Notes under the pieces: model-generated
Told to the model about the DNA's origin: nothing
What the model saw: the letters and a program-made list of their open reading frames with translations, nothing else
Databases searched by the model: none
Source of the DNA: Ramlibacter sp.
GTDB taxonomy: Bacteria; Pseudomonadota; Gammaproteobacteria; Burkholderiales; Burkholderiaceae_C
Length of the DNA: 64,000 nt
Reading direction: 5' to 3'
Assembly (NCBI RefSeq): GCF_028291745.1
Contig: NZ_JAQGNQ010000099.1
Span: 1-64,000 of the forward strand
Program-made: the position numbers and the translations under genes
Part shown: piece after piece, positions 1 to 9,060 of the stretch
How positions within the stretch are numbered: the first letter of the stretch is position 1
Layout of the letters: the number at the start of each line of letters is the position of its first letter

Positions 1-823
1 CGGCGGGCGAATTCGGCGGGTGCGATCCAGTCTAGCGCGGAGTGGGGGCGGCTCTCGTTGTAGTCGCTGCGCCAGGCGTCGATCTTGGCCCTGGCGTCCT
101 CCAGGGACAAGAACCAGTGGGTGTTCAGACACTCCTGGCGCAGTCGGCCGTTGAAGCTTTCCACACGGGCGTTGTCGGTCGGTTTGCCAGGCCGACTGAA
201 GTCAAGCTCCACGCCGTGCTCGTACGCCCACTTGTCCATTGCCTTGGAGATGAACTCGCTGCCGTTGTCTGTCTTGATCGTGGCCGGCAAGCCCCGGGCG
301 GCGCAAATGCGACCGAGGGTGGCGACCACGTCTTCTCCCTTTAAGCTTTGGCCGACATCAATGGCCAAGCATTCGCGCGTGAAACAGTCGACGACGGTCA
401 GCATGCGCAGCTTTCGCCCATCGAACAGCGCATCGGCGACGAAGTCCATGCTCCACAGCTCATTGATGCCCGAGCAGATCTGCTTGGGCTGGCGCCACTT
501 GGCGGCTTTGTTGCGCCGCGGGCGCTTCAGCCGCAGGGACAGACCCGCCTCACGATAGAGGCGATAAACGCGCTTGACGTTGTCGGGGTGGCCTTCGCGG
601 CGAAGCAGGACGTGCACGCGGCGATAGCCGTAATGCACGCGCGTGTCGGTGATCTCCTTGATGCGCTTCTTGAGTGCCGTCGCGTCCCTGGCCACCGACC
701 GATACAGATAGGTCGAGGCCGACATCTGCACGACCCGCAGCGCATTGCGCTGGCTGCATCCAAACCGCTGCATCAACTCGGGCACCAGCTGCCTGCGCTG
801 CGAAGGCCTCAAAGCTTTTTTGC
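1..823 (-). CDS. IS3-family transposase OrfB (DDE integrase core), partial
   Basis: This is the catalytic half of the transposase, made as an OrfAB fusion by -1 frameshifting at 815-821. Read in the shifted frame it begins ALRPSQRRQLVPEL and runs open to the window edge. It shows the HTH_21-like region, then the rve integrase core: WSMDF with the first Asp, TDNGSEF with the second Asp, and VESFNGRLRQECLN with the catalytic Glu. All three DDE residues are intact. The C-terminus (ends at the window edge after the DWIAPAEFA region) is nearly complete for the family. The orf is not intrinsically started, so the coordinate given is the frameshift point. Confidence 0.8.
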
Positions 824-1075
824 GACCACCGCCTGCAGCATGGCCTTGTCCAGGCTCAGATCGGCCACGATCTGCTTTAGCTTGCGATTCTCTTCCTCCA
901 GCTGCCGCAATCGGCGCAGCTCAGAGGGACCCACGCCGCCGTACTTCTTGCGCCAGACATAAAAGGTCGCATCGCTGATGCCCATCTTGCGACAGACCTC
1001 CTCGACGCTGATGCCCAGCTCCGCCTGCTTGAGCGCGAACGCGATCTGATCGTCTGTGAACTTGCTCTTTCTCAC
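809..1075 (-). CDS. IS3-family transposase OrfA (HTH protein)
   Basis: An 88-residue DNA-binding protein that recognises the element ends. Residues about 1-45 form the HTH_Tnp_1 fold (RKSKFTDDQIAFALKQAE, then VEEVCRKMGISDATFYVWRK), followed by a leucine-zipper-like helix (LRRLRQLEEENRKLKQIVADL) used for multimerisation. Its last codons (Ala-Lys-Lys-Leu-stop) contain the slippery heptamer that feeds ribosomes into orfB. Length and architecture are normal, and there is no disruption, so the element may be active if its missing end is intact. Confidence 0.85.
   Translation of the reverse strand: MRKSKFTDDQIAFALKQAELGISVEEVCRKMGISDATFYVWRKKYGGVGPSELRRLRQLEEENRKLKQIVADLSLDKAMLQAVVAKKL
815..821 (-). 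promoter_or_regulatory. Programmed -1 ribosomal frameshift site (A AAA AAG) of the IS
   Basis: On the minus strand the orfA reading frame passes GCA AAA AAG CTT TGA. The heptamer A AAA AAG is the classic IS3-family -1 slip site; one base back from AAG the frame reads GCT TTG AGG and continues as orfB. The stop of orfA lies only two codons downstream. Confidence 0.8.
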
Positions 1076-1240
1076 GACATGCCTCCTGGCCCTCTCGGGC
1101 CTTCATCATGCCGGGCGGTTTCTGTTACCGAGCGGTACTGAATCCTGGGACAGGGTCACGGGCGCCGTGCGCGCCGCCAGGGACGCCGCTGCTGGTTCGG
1201 CGCAAGTTCGGCAAGTTCGTTCCACTGCCACCGCGTTGGC

Positions 1241-1387
1241 GGTCCATCGAACTACCTTGCAATCTTCGCTTCCGAGTACGGCAAGCTGTTGGATTTAAGG
1301 CGCCAGTCCCTCTACGCTTGGGAGCGGGCAGAACGCATCCACGTGAATCTCAGTCGCAGGCCTCGCGGCTGTAAGCGGGCTGAGTAA
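1241..1387 (+). pseudogene. Truncated helix-turn-helix protein remnant
   Basis: On the plus strand, a frame with no start reads ASEYGKLLDLRRQSLYAWER and ends at a TAA at 1385-1387. The pattern YGKLL..xxxSLYxWERxx resembles the C-terminal XRE/HTH helix pair of small proteobacterial regulators (compare the common YGKLVGVSxxxIYxWExG). Upstream codons make no sense in this frame, and the IS end lies about 100 bp away. I read this as the tail of a regulator gene broken by the IS and then decayed. The identification rests on a short motif only. Confidence 0.3.
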
Positions 1388-1612
1388 GCGCAAGGGCGCG
1401 AGGTTGACAGGCGAGGCTCGAGTTCTCGTTACGCCGAGCGCGCATCGCGACGCATCCGGACTGGGGCGGCGCCGGACTCAGGGAGGCATTCCGTCAGCCT
1501 TATCCGGAGGAAAGAAAAGGGTTGTCTGCTGAAGTGTTCGGCGGCGGATAGCGCAGTGTTCCTCCGATTGAACATTTCCACTGCGCCGGCGGCACGAGTT
1601 GGATAGCGAACC
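1388..1612. other. Lower-GC stretch without a recognisable gene
   Basis: No reading frame here resembles a known family, and base composition is visibly less GC-rich than the flanking genes. Together with the HTH remnant and the IS it looks like degraded accessory DNA. I see no tRNA, terminator or direct repeat that would mark an integration boundary. Confidence 0.4.
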
Positions 1613-1945
1613 TTACGCTTCTCTACTGGCGGCTGGATGCCCGAAAACTTCGTCGAACGCGGCTTCAGCAATCTTGCGAACAGCTTGTGAACTCCCCTTC
1701 ATTGGATGAGCGATCACCAGCCACTGGCACTGCGAATACGGCTGCTTCGCGACGTCTATCCCACTTGGTCCCCCGGACTCCAGCTTTAAGCAGTGCGGCC
1801 ATACGGCTTTATAGAACTGCCGTCCCTGATTCTTTTCGTGCCGGAGGTACTCGGCCGCCCTGTTCTCATGAAGCAGGCGATACGCAGGGTTTGCGAGATG
1901 ACTCATGACCCTAAGGCGGATCTCCGCACACTCGCCGCGGTACAC
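1613..1945 (-). CDS. Hypothetical protein (uncertain)
   Basis: A 110-residue reading frame starting at a GTG, with an internal ATG at residue 14. Composition is protein-like (SHLANPAYRLLHENRAAEY, then QCQWLVIAHPMKGSS) rather than a GC-skewed shadow, and nothing on the other strand explains it. It begins 52 bp downstream of the hybrid kinase stop, on the same strand. I do not recognise the family, no signal peptide or membrane segment is visible, and it lies in the lower-GC region. It could be a real small gene or the remnant of one. Confidence 0.3.
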   Translation of the reverse strand: MYRGECAEIRLRVMSHLANPAYRLLHENRAAEYLRHEKNQGRQFYKAVWPHCLKLESGGPSGIDVAKQPYSQCQWLVIAHPMKGSSQAVRKIAEAAFDEVFGHPAASREA

Positions 1946-1996
1946 AGCGTGAAGCTCCCCACAGATCAGTCGGCACGTGTTGCCCTTCAGGCCCCC

Positions 1997-3943
1997 TCAA
2001 GAAGCCGCCAGCAACTCCATGATCCGCACCCCGTCCAGCGGCTTGACGAAGTGGTGGTCGAAGCCGGCGGCGCGGGAGAGGGCGATGTCGTCGGGCTGGC
2101 CGTAGCCGGTCAGGGCGATGAAGACGGCGCCGCGGCCGGCGGGGGTGTCCTTCAGGCGGCGCGCCAGTTCGTAGCCGTCCATGCCGGGCAGGCCGATGTC
2201 CAGCACGAAGACTTCGGGCGGCCGCGCGGCCGCTGCGCGCAATGCGTCGTGCGGGCTGGCTTCGACCATCACGTCATGCCCCGCCGCATGCAGCAAGGCG
2301 GCCAGCGTCTGCGCCGCGTCGAGGTTGTCGTCGACCACCAGCACGCGCCGCGGCCGGCCGTGGACTGCCGCCTTGCCGCCGGTTTGCGACGGCGCCTGCG
2401 CCACCGGTGCCGTCTCGCACAGCGGCAGGGTCAGGGTGAAGGTGCTGCCCATCGCCAGCCCGCGGCTGGCGGCCGTGACCGCGCCGCCGTGCAGCGTGAC
2501 CAGGCTGCGCACCAGCGCCAGGCCGAGGCCGAGGCCGCCCTGGGCGCGGTCGCGCGAGCGCTCGCCCTGCGAGAACAGCTCGAACACGTGCGGCAGGAAG
2601 GCCGCATCGATGCCGCTGCCGTTGTCGCTGATCTCGATCACCGCCTGCTGCTCGCGCACGGCCAGCGTCAGGGCGATGCGGCCTTCAGTGGGCGTGTACT
2701 TGGCGGCATTGGTCAGCAGGTTGGAAAGCACCTGCACGAGCCGCGTGCGGTCGCCCATCACATGGGCGCGCGCGACGCTCAGGCGCGTGACCAGCGAGTG
2801 GCGCCTGGCCTCCAGCAGCGGGCGCGCCTGCTCGATGGCGTCGCCCACCACGGCCTGCAGGTCCACCGGCGCCATCTCCAGTTCGACCACGCCACGCGTG
2901 ACGCGCGAGACGTCCAGCAGTTCGTCGACCAGGTCCGTCATGTGCCGCACCTGGCGGCCGATGATCTCGCTGCACTTGGCCACGCGCAGCGGGTCGTCGC
3001 CGGCCACCCGCAGCAATTGCGCGGCATTGCCGATCGGCGCCAGCGGGTTGCGCAGTTCGTGCGCCAGCATGGCCAGGAAGTCGTCCTTCCGCCGGTCGGC
3101 CGCGCGCAGTTCCTCCTCGGCGGCCTTGCGCAGTGTGATGTCGAAGACCAGGGCCAGCACGTTCGATTCGCCGGTCTCGCCCTCGGGGCGCACCAGGCTG
3201 ACCGCCACGTGGGCCCAGACCGGCGTGCCGTCGCCGCGCAGGTAGCGCTTTTCCAGCGCGAAGTTCTCGCCGCCGGCGCGCAGCTCGTGCGCGCGCGAGC
3301 GGCTGGTCGGCCGGTCCTCGGGATGGGTCAGGTCGGACATGCGCGCGCCCAGCAGCTGCTCGCGCGGGCGGCCCAGGATCGCGCAGAAGCGATCGTTCAC
3401 CGCCAGCACGACGCCGTGGGCGTCGGCCAGCGCCACGCCGGCCGCACCCTGGTTGAACAAGGCAGTGGCGCGCGCCTCGCTGCGGCGCAGTTCCGTCTCC
3501 ACGCGGTGCTGCTGTTCGCGCGCCTCGTGCAGGCTTTGCTCCATGCGCTTGAAGTCGTCGATAGCGCGCAGCAGCGTGACCGCGAAACGCGGCTGCCCGT
3601 CGTCGTCGCGCAGGGCGGAAGCGGACACCGACACCCACAGCTCGCGGCCGCCGCGCGTGAGATGGCGCTTTTCCATCGCGTAGGAGCCGGGCTGGCCGCG
3701 CAGCAGGGCGGCGAGGGCCGTGGCGTCGCGTGCGCGATCGTCTGGGTGCGTGATCTCGGAGACGGGCATGCCGACCAGCTCGCCGGCCTGGTACTCGAGC
3801 AGCGCGCAACAGGCGCTGTTGACGCCCGCGATGGAGCCATCGGGGGCGACGATGCAGAGGGCGGCCGGCAACTGCTCGTACGCGTCCAGGCAACGCTGGA
3901 GCAGCGGGTCGACGGCGGGCGGGCTGCCAAGGACTGCTGGCAT
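1997..3943 (-). CDS. PAS-PAS hybrid sensor histidine kinase with C-terminal receiver
   Basis: A 648-residue soluble two-component kinase that should sense a cytoplasmic ligand or redox state and pass phosphate through its own receiver. Order: PAS/PAC 1 (about 18-135), short coiled coil, PAS/PAC 2 (about 158-275), HisKA with the H-box HELRNPLAP (His about 295), HATPase_c ending with the G2 box GGLGLGLALV, and a receiver (about 530-648) with acidic pair VVDD and phospho-acceptor VLDIGLPGMDG. No membrane segment is visible. A GTG 39 codons upstream (4060) also opens the frame, but a promoter-like sequence at 3991-4019 lies inside that extension, so I prefer the ATG at 3943. No output regulator is adjacent. 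Confidence 0.85.
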   Translation of the reverse strand: MPAVLGSPPAVDPLLQRCLDAYEQLPAALCIVAPDGSIAGVNSACCALLEYQAGELVGMPVSEITHPDDRARDATALAALLRGQPGSYAMEKRHLTRGGRELWVSVSASALRDDDGQPRFAVTLLRAIDDFKRMEQSLHEAREQQHRVETELRRSEARATALFNQGAAGVALADAHGVVLAVNDRFCAILGRPREQLLGARMSDLTHPEDRPTSRSRAHELRAGGENFALEKRYLRGDGTPVWAHVAVSLVRPEGETGESNVLALVFDITLRKAAEEELRAADRRKDDFLAMLAHELRNPLAPIGNAAQLLRVAGDDPLRVAKCSEIIGRQVRHMTDLVDELLDVSRVTRGVVELEMAPVDLQAVVGDAIEQARPLLEARRHSLVTRLSVARAHVMGDRTRLVQVLSNLLTNAAKYTPTEGRIALTLAVREQQAVIEISDNGSGIDAAFLPHVFELFSQGERSRDRAQGGLGLGLALVRSLVTLHGGAVTAASRGLAMGSTFTLTLPLCETAPVAQAPSQTGGKAAVHGRPRRVLVVDDNLDAAQTLAALLHAAGHDVMVEASPHDALRAAAARPPEVFVLDIGLPGMDGYELARRLKDTPAGRGAVFIALTGYGQPDDIALSRAAGFDHHFVKPLDGVRIMELLAAS

Positions 3944-3990
3944 GTTTGCTGCGGGCTGGTTGCTACGGATTGGGCAGTTTGCCGGCCCAT

Positions 3991-4019
3991 CGTATACACA
4001 AGTCGAGCCGGTGTGCCAG
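3991..4019 (-). promoter_or_regulatory. Possible sigma70-type promoter for the PAS hybrid kinase
   Basis: On the minus strand CTGGCA (-35-like, 4014-4019) is separated by exactly 17 bp from TATACG (-10-like, 3991-3996), 48 bp upstream of the ATG at 3943. Each hexamer matches 4 of 6 consensus bases. This is a visual match only. Confidence 0.3.
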
Positions 4020-4091
4020 CCCGCCCGTGTCGCCGGCCCCACAGCCGCCCGAAGCGTCACTGAAATTCCGCCGCACGAGGGGTGGCGGCAT

Positions 4092-5108
4092 TCAGCGGCT
4101 ATGGTATGCCGCGACCCGCTCGACTTCGTTCTTCGAACCGAGGATCACCGACACGCGCTCGTGCAACTTCGCCGGCTCGATGTCGAGGATGCGCTGGCGG
4201 CCGGTGCTGGCCGCGCCGCCGGCCTGTTCCACCAGCCAGGCCATGGGATTGGCCTCGTACATCAGGCGCAGCTTGCCCGGCTTGTCCGGCTCGCGCTTGT
4301 CCCAGGGGTAGAGGAAGATGCCGCCGCGGGTGAGGATGCGGTGCACGTCGGCCACCATGGAGGCCACCCAGCGCATGTTGAAGTCCTTGCCGCGCGGGCC
4401 TTCCTGGCCGGCCAGGCATTCGTCGACGTAGCGGCGCACGGGGGCGTCCCAGTGGCGCATGTTCGACATGTTGATGGCGAACTCCTTCGTGTCCTCGGGG
4501 ATGCGCACGTTCTCCTGCGTCAGCACGAAGGAACCCTGTTCCCGGTCCAGCGTGAACATCGCCACGCCGTCGCCCACGGTCAGCACCAGCGTGGTCTGCG
4601 GGCCGTAGACGCAGTAGCCGGCGGCCACCTGCCGGGCGCCGCACTGCAGGAAGTCCTGCTCGCTCACCGCCGGCGCCGAACCCTCGGGCTTGCGCAGCAC
4701 GCTGAAGATCGTGCCGATGCTCACGTTGACGTCGATGTTGGACGAGCCATCCAGCGGATCGAACAGCAGCAGGTACTCGCCCTGCGGATAGCGGTTGGGC
4801 ACGACGTGGATGCTGTCCATCTCCTCGCTGGCCATGGCCGCCAGGTGGCCGCCCCATTCGTTGGCTTCGATCAAAACGTCGTTGGCGATGATGTCCAGCT
4901 GCTTTTGCACCTCGCCCTGCACGTTCTCGCTGCCGGCGGTGCCCAGCACGCCGCCAAGCGCACCCTTGTTCACGGCGTGGCTGATGCTCTTGCAGGCGCG
5001 CGCCACCACTTCCAGCAGCAATCGGAGGTCAGAGGGAATGCGGCCGTCGACGCGCTGCTGCTCGACGAGATAACGGGTGAGGGAGATCTTGGGGCTTTGT
5101 GCGGTCAT
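4092..5108 (-). CDS. fbp: Fructose-1,6-bisphosphatase, class I
   Basis: Hydrolyses fructose-1,6-bisphosphate to fructose-6-phosphate in gluconeogenesis. At 338 residues it has the usual class I length. The metal-binding signature [15 protein letters not shown] (about 122-136) is intact, with the upstream Glu-rich metal site ([17 protein letters not shown]) and the sugar-phosphate site near the C-terminus ([20 protein letters not shown]). It follows the PPi-phosphofructokinase gene by 24 bp on the same strand, so the two enzymes of the F6P/FBP step are probably co-transcribed. The ATG at 5108 has only a weak ribosome-binding site. Confidence 0.95.
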   Translation of the reverse strand: MTAQSPKISLTRYLVEQQRVDGRIPSDLRLLLEVVARACKSISHAVNKGALGGVLGTAGSENVQGEVQKQLDIIANDVLIEANEWGGHLAAMASEEMDSIHVVPNRYPQGEYLLLFDPLDGSSNIDVNVSIGTIFSVLRKPEGSAPAVSEQDFLQCGARQVAAGYCVYGPQTTLVLTVGDGVAMFTLDREQGSFVLTQENVRIPEDTKEFAINMSNMRHWDAPVRRYVDECLAGQEGPRGKDFNMRWVASMVADVHRILTRGGIFLYPWDKREPDKPGKLRLMYEANPMAWLVEQAGGAASTGRQRILDIEPAKLHERVSVILGSKNEVERVAAYHSR

Positions 5109-5132
5109 TCTGGATGGAAGCGAGCTCGGGTC

Positions 5133-6392
5133 TCAGCGCAGCGCGAAGGCCGGCAACTTGGGGGGAACGGCAAGATTCTTCAGCGTCGCGTAGACCGGCA
5201 GGCCATCGCGGAACTGCGGAGGGTCCTCGCCCTGGATCAGCGGGCGCAGGTAGCGCTTGCAGGCCTCGGTGATGCCGAAGCCGTCGTCGGTGATGAAGTC
5301 GCGCGGCATGAACTTCTCGACGTTCGCCACTTCGGACAGTGGCGCCATGCCGATGCGGTATTGGTAGGGCGCGTCGCTCACGCGCTCGATCGTCGGCATC
5401 ACGGCGTTGTGGCCGGCCAGCGCAAGCCGGACGGCCGCCGCACCGACTTCGTAGGCCTGCTGCACGTCGGTGCGCGAGGCGATGTGCCGCGCGGCGCGCT
5501 GCAGGTAGTCGGCCACCGCCCAATGGAACTTGTAGCCCAGCGCGCGCTTGACGATGCCGGCCACCACCGGCGCCGCGCCACCGAGCTGCGCATGGCCGAA
5601 GGCATCCTTGCTGCCTTGCTCCGCGAGGAAGGTGCCGTCCGGATGATGGCAACCCTCGGAGACGACGACCGTGCAATAGCCATGCTGCTTGACCAGCGCA
5701 TCGACGCGCGCGATGAACTTCTGCTCGTCGAACGGCACCTCGGGGAACAGCACGACCACCGGGATGCCCTGGTCCTCGATCAGCCCGCCCGCCGCGGCGA
5801 TCCAGCCGGCGTGCCGGCCCATCACCTCCAGCACGAAGACCTTGGTGGAGGTGCGCGCCATCGAGCGCACGTCGAACGAAGCCTCCAGCGCCGAGACGGC
5901 GACGTACTTGGCCACGGAGCCGAAGCCCGGGCAGCAGTCGGTGATCGGCAAGTCGTTGTCCACGGTCTTGGGCACGTGGATCGCCTGGATCGGATAGCCC
6001 ATGCTCTGCGCCAACTGGCTCACCTTGAAGCAGGTGTCGGCCGAATCGCCGCCGCCGTTGTAGAAGAAGTAGCCGATGTCATGCGCCTTGAACACTGCGA
6101 TCAGGCGCTCGTACTCCTGCCGGTTGGCGTCGAGCGACTTGAGCTTGTAGCGGCACGAGCCGAAAGCACCCGCGGGCGTCGAGCGCAGCAGCGCGATGGC
6201 TTCCGCACTCTCCTGGCTGGTGTCGATCAGCTCCTCGGTCAGCGCGCCGATGATGCCGTTGCGACCGGCGTAGACCTTGCCGATCTGCTCCGTGTGCGCG
6301 CGTGCGGTTTCGATCACCCCGCAGGCGCTGGCATTGATCACGGCGGTGACACCGCCCGACTGGGCGTAGAACGCGTTCTTCGCGGCAGCCAT
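5133..6392 (-). CDS. pfp: Pyrophosphate-dependent 6-phosphofructokinase
   Basis: A 419-residue member of the PFK family that interconverts fructose-6-phosphate and fructose-1,6-bisphosphate. The substrate loop reads PKTVDNDLPITD: Lys in place of the Gly of ATP-dependent enzymes (PGTIDND) marks a PPi user, and the donor loop reads YNGGGDSADT, close to the GGNDS form of methylotroph-type PPi-PFKs. This makes the reaction near-equilibrium and reversible, an inference from family knowledge. The ATG at 6392 is preceded by GGAGG at good spacing. It lies 25 bp after pepN and 24 bp before fbp. Confidence 0.85.
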   Translation of the reverse strand: MAAAKNAFYAQSGGVTAVINASACGVIETARAHTEQIGKVYAGRNGIIGALTEELIDTSQESAEAIALLRSTPAGAFGSCRYKLKSLDANRQEYERLIAVFKAHDIGYFFYNGGGDSADTCFKVSQLAQSMGYPIQAIHVPKTVDNDLPITDCCPGFGSVAKYVAVSALEASFDVRSMARTSTKVFVLEVMGRHAGWIAAAGGLIEDQGIPVVVLFPEVPFDEQKFIARVDALVKQHGYCTVVVSEGCHHPDGTFLAEQGSKDAFGHAQLGGAAPVVAGIVKRALGYKFHWAVADYLQRAARHIASRTDVQQAYEVGAAAVRLALAGHNAVMPTIERVSDAPYQYRIGMAPLSEVANVEKFMPRDFITDDGFGITEACKRYLRPLIQGEDPPQFRDGLPVYATLKNLAVPPKLPAFALR

Positions 6393-6417
6393 GATCGCCT
6401 CCTTGGGTTGCGGGTTC

Positions 6418-9060
6418 TCAGTCGGCCAGCGCGCGCGAGACCACCTCGCGCACGTCGTTGCTCAGGTCGGGTTTGGCCGCGACGCGGGCGATCGCCTCGC
6501 GGGCCGCGCCGCGCAGCGGCTCGGCCAGCTTCTTCCAGCGATCGAGCGCGCGGGCCAGCCGCGCGGCCACCTGCGGGTTGATGCCATCGAGCTCGATGAC
6601 GCGGTCGCTCCAGTACACGTAGCCGGCCGCATCGGGGCGATGGAAGCCGCCCGGGTTGGCGCTGCAGTAGCTGAAGATCACGCTGCGCGCGCGATTGGGA
6701 TTGCGGATGTTGAAGTCCGGATGCTGCATCAGCTGCCTGACGGTCGGCAGGATGTTGCCGCCGCGATCCGGCGCCCCGGCCTGCAGCGCAAACCACTTGT
6801 CCAGCACCAGCGCTTCGTCCTTGAACATCGCGTGGAAGCGGGGCAGGGCCTGGGCCGCGAGTTCGTGTCCGGTCGTGACCAGCGCGGCCAGCGCGTTGAA
6901 GCGGTCGGTCATGTTGGACGCGTCCTTGAACGCCTGGAAGGCCTTGCCGGGCCACACCGTGTCGCGCGAGGAACGCGCGGCCAGGCACAGGTGCGTCAGT
7001 GCCATGCCGGCCAGGGCGCGGCGGCCGCTGGAAACGGGGTCGGGGCTGTAGGCGCCGTTGTCCTTGTGCGCTTCGTAGGCCCATTCCCAATCGGCGAACA
7101 GCGCTCGCGCGAGCTGCTCGCGCATGCTTTCCCGCACGGCGTGCACGCGCTGCGGATCGACCGTCTCGAGCTGTTCGGCGATGTAGGTTTCGCCGGGCAG
7201 CGTCAGCACCAGTTCCTTGAAGGCCGCGTCGAGGTCCGGGTGCCGCAGCACGCTGCGCATGGCCTCGACATAAGGGGCATCCAGCTGCACCGGCTGCTCG
7301 CCGCGGATGGCCGCCAGTGCGCGCCCCGTGGCCAGGCGCTGCGCGGCCTCCCAGCGGTTGAACGGGTCGGTGTCGTGGGCCAGCAGCGTGAGCAGCTGCT
7401 GCTCGCTGTAGTCGTAGTCCAGCACCACCGGTGCACTGAAGCCGCGCAGGATCGAGGGCACCGGCTCGGCGGAGTAGCCGGGGAAGGTCAGGGTCTCGCT
7501 GGCCTCCGTCAGCACGTGCATGCCGCTCGTGAGCTCGCGCCCGTCGGCATCCAGCAGGCCCAGGGCCACGGGGATCACGAAGGGTTGCTTGTCGGGCTGG
7601 CCGGGCGTGGGGGCGCACGATTGCGACAGCGTCATCGAGTAGATGCCGGACACCGGATCGAACTGCGTCTGCGCGCGCACGCGCGGCGTGCCCGCCTGGC
7701 TGTACCAGCGCTTGAACTGGTCCAGGCGCTGGGCGAGCTGCGACTCGGGATTGGCATCGGCGATCGCCTGCGTGAAGTCGTCGCAGGTGACCGCGTGGCC
7801 GTCATGGCGCTCGAAGTACAGCTTCAGCCCGCGCTCGAAGCCTTCGCGGCCCACCAGCGTCTGCTGCATGCGCACGACTTCGGCCCCCTTCTCGTACACC
7901 GTGACGGTGTAGAAGTTGTTGATCTCCAGGTACTGGTCGGGCCGCACCGGGTGGGCCATCGGGCCGGCGTCCTCGGGGAACTGCGCCGTGCGCAGCACGC
8001 GCACGTCCTCGATCCGCTTGACTGCTCTTGCCGAGGCGCCGCCGGAGAGGTCCTGGCTGAATTCCTGGTCGCGAAAGACCGTGAGGCCTTCCTTGAGCGA
8101 GAGCTGGAACCAGTCGCGGCAGGTGACGCGATTGCCGGTCCAGTTGTGGAAGTACTCGTGGCCGACGACCGATTCGATGTTCGAGTAATCGGTGTCGGTG
8201 GCGGTGGCCTGGCTGGCCAGAACGTACTTCGTGTTGAAGATGTTCAGGCCCTTGTTCTCCATCGCGCCCATGTTGAAGTCGCTGGTGGCGACGATCATGA
8301 AGCGCTCCAGGTCCAGCGGCAGGCCGAAGCGCGCCTCGTCCCAGGCCACCGAGGCCATCAGCGAATTCATCGCGTGCTCGGTCTTGTCCAGGTCGCCCGG
8401 GCGCACGAACACCTGCAGCAGGTGGTCCTTGCCGCCGCGCGAGGCGATGCGCTGCTCGCGGCACACGAGCTGGCCGGCGACCAGCGCAAACAGGTAGCTG
8501 GGTTTGCGGAACGGGTCGACCCACTTGGCGAAGTGGCGGCCGTCTTCCAGGTTGCCGTGTTCCACCAGGTTGCCGTTGGACAGCAGCACGGGATACTTCT
8601 TCTTGTCCGCGCGCAGGGTCACCGTATAGCTGGCCATCACGTCGGGACGGTCCAGGAAGTAGGTGATGCGCCGGAACCCTTCTGCTTCACACTGCGTGAA
8701 GAAGGAATCGTTGCTGACGTACAGGCCCATCAGCTTGGTGTTCCTGGCCGGCGCGCAGGTGGTGAAGATCTCCAGGTCGAAGGGCTCGTTGCCCTCCGGC
8801 AGGTTCTCCAGCACCAGCTGGCCTTCCTCCATCTTGAAGCTCGTGCCCTGGCCGCGCACCAGGACGCGGGCCAGGTTCAGCTCCTCGCCATCGAGCCGCA
8901 GCGGCTGCGGCACGACCTCGGGGTTGCGGCGCACCTTCATGCGATTGAGCACGCGCGTCTTGGCGGGGTCGAGGTCGAAGCAGAGTTCGACGGTGTCGAT
9001 CCAGAAGGCCGGCGGCTGGTAGTCCGCCCGGTGGATCACCTTGGAAGTTCCTTCACGCAT
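6418..9060 (-). CDS. pepN: Aminopeptidase N (M1 zinc metallopeptidase)
   Basis: A cytoplasmic 880-residue broad-specificity aminopeptidase of the bacterial PepN subfamily. The exopeptidase motif GAMENKGLNIF is at about 265-275. The zinc site is HEYFHNW (His301, Glu302, His305), with the third ligand Glu324 in SLKEGLTVFRDQEFSQD, giving the HExxH-x18-E signature. The C-terminal half is the PepN-type helical domain (NPGGFHRPD). Length matches E. coli PepN (870). The ATG overlaps the end of the upstream HAD gene by 8 bp, implying translational coupling. Confidence 0.95.
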   Translation of the reverse strand: MREGTSKVIHRADYQPPAFWIDTVELCFDLDPAKTRVLNRMKVRRNPEVVPQPLRLDGEELNLARVLVRGQGTSFKMEEGQLVLENLPEGNEPFDLEIFTTCAPARNTKLMGLYVSNDSFFTQCEAEGFRRITYFLDRPDVMASYTVTLRADKKKYPVLLSNGNLVEHGNLEDGRHFAKWVDPFRKPSYLFALVAGQLVCREQRIASRGGKDHLLQVFVRPGDLDKTEHAMNSLMASVAWDEARFGLPLDLERFMIVATSDFNMGAMENKGLNIFNTKYVLASQATATDTDYSNIESVVGHEYFHNWTGNRVTCRDWFQLSLKEGLTVFRDQEFSQDLSGGASARAVKRIEDVRVLRTAQFPEDAGPMAHPVRPDQYLEINNFYTVTVYEKGAEVVRMQQTLVGREGFERGLKLYFERHDGHAVTCDDFTQAIADANPESQLAQRLDQFKRWYSQAGTPRVRAQTQFDPVSGIYSMTLSQSCAPTPGQPDKQPFVIPVALGLLDADGRELTSGMHVLTEASETLTFPGYSAEPVPSILRGFSAPVVLDYDYSEQQLLTLLAHDTDPFNRWEAAQRLATGRALAAIRGEQPVQLDAPYVEAMRSVLRHPDLDAAFKELVLTLPGETYIAEQLETVDPQRVHAVRESMREQLARALFADWEWAYEAHKDNGAYSPDPVSSGRRALAGMALTHLCLAARSSRDTVWPGKAFQAFKDASNMTDRFNALAALVTTGHELAAQALPRFHAMFKDEALVLDKWFALQAGAPDRGGNILPTVRQLMQHPDFNIRNPNRARSVIFSYCSANPGGFHRPDAAGYVYWSDRVIELDGINPQVAARLARALDRWKKLAEPLRGAAREAIARVAAKPDLSNDVREVVSRALAD

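Larger units (their letters stand above)
1..1160 (-). mobile_element. IS3-family insertion sequence, partial (continues past left edge)
   Basis: The stretch carries an orfA/orfB pair on the minus strand joined by an A6G slippery heptamer, which is the standard IS3-family layout. The orfA-proximal end should lie just upstream of the orfA start; the minus-strand sequence TGTCCCAGGATTCAGTACCG near 1135-1160 is a plausible start of the terminal inverted repeat, since IS3-family ends usually begin TG. The other end is outside the window, so neither the inverted repeat pairing nor the target-site duplication can be checked. The right boundary is therefore approximate. Confidence 0.8.

Noticed and set aside
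1793-4063. 756-residue plus-strand frame
   Set aside because: It is antisense to the PAS hybrid kinase, which has clear domains; the frame is open only because of GC-rich codon bias.
3720-6581. 953-residue plus-strand frame
   Set aside because: Antisense shadow of fbp and the phosphofructokinase; composition rich in Arg/Ala/His without any domain.
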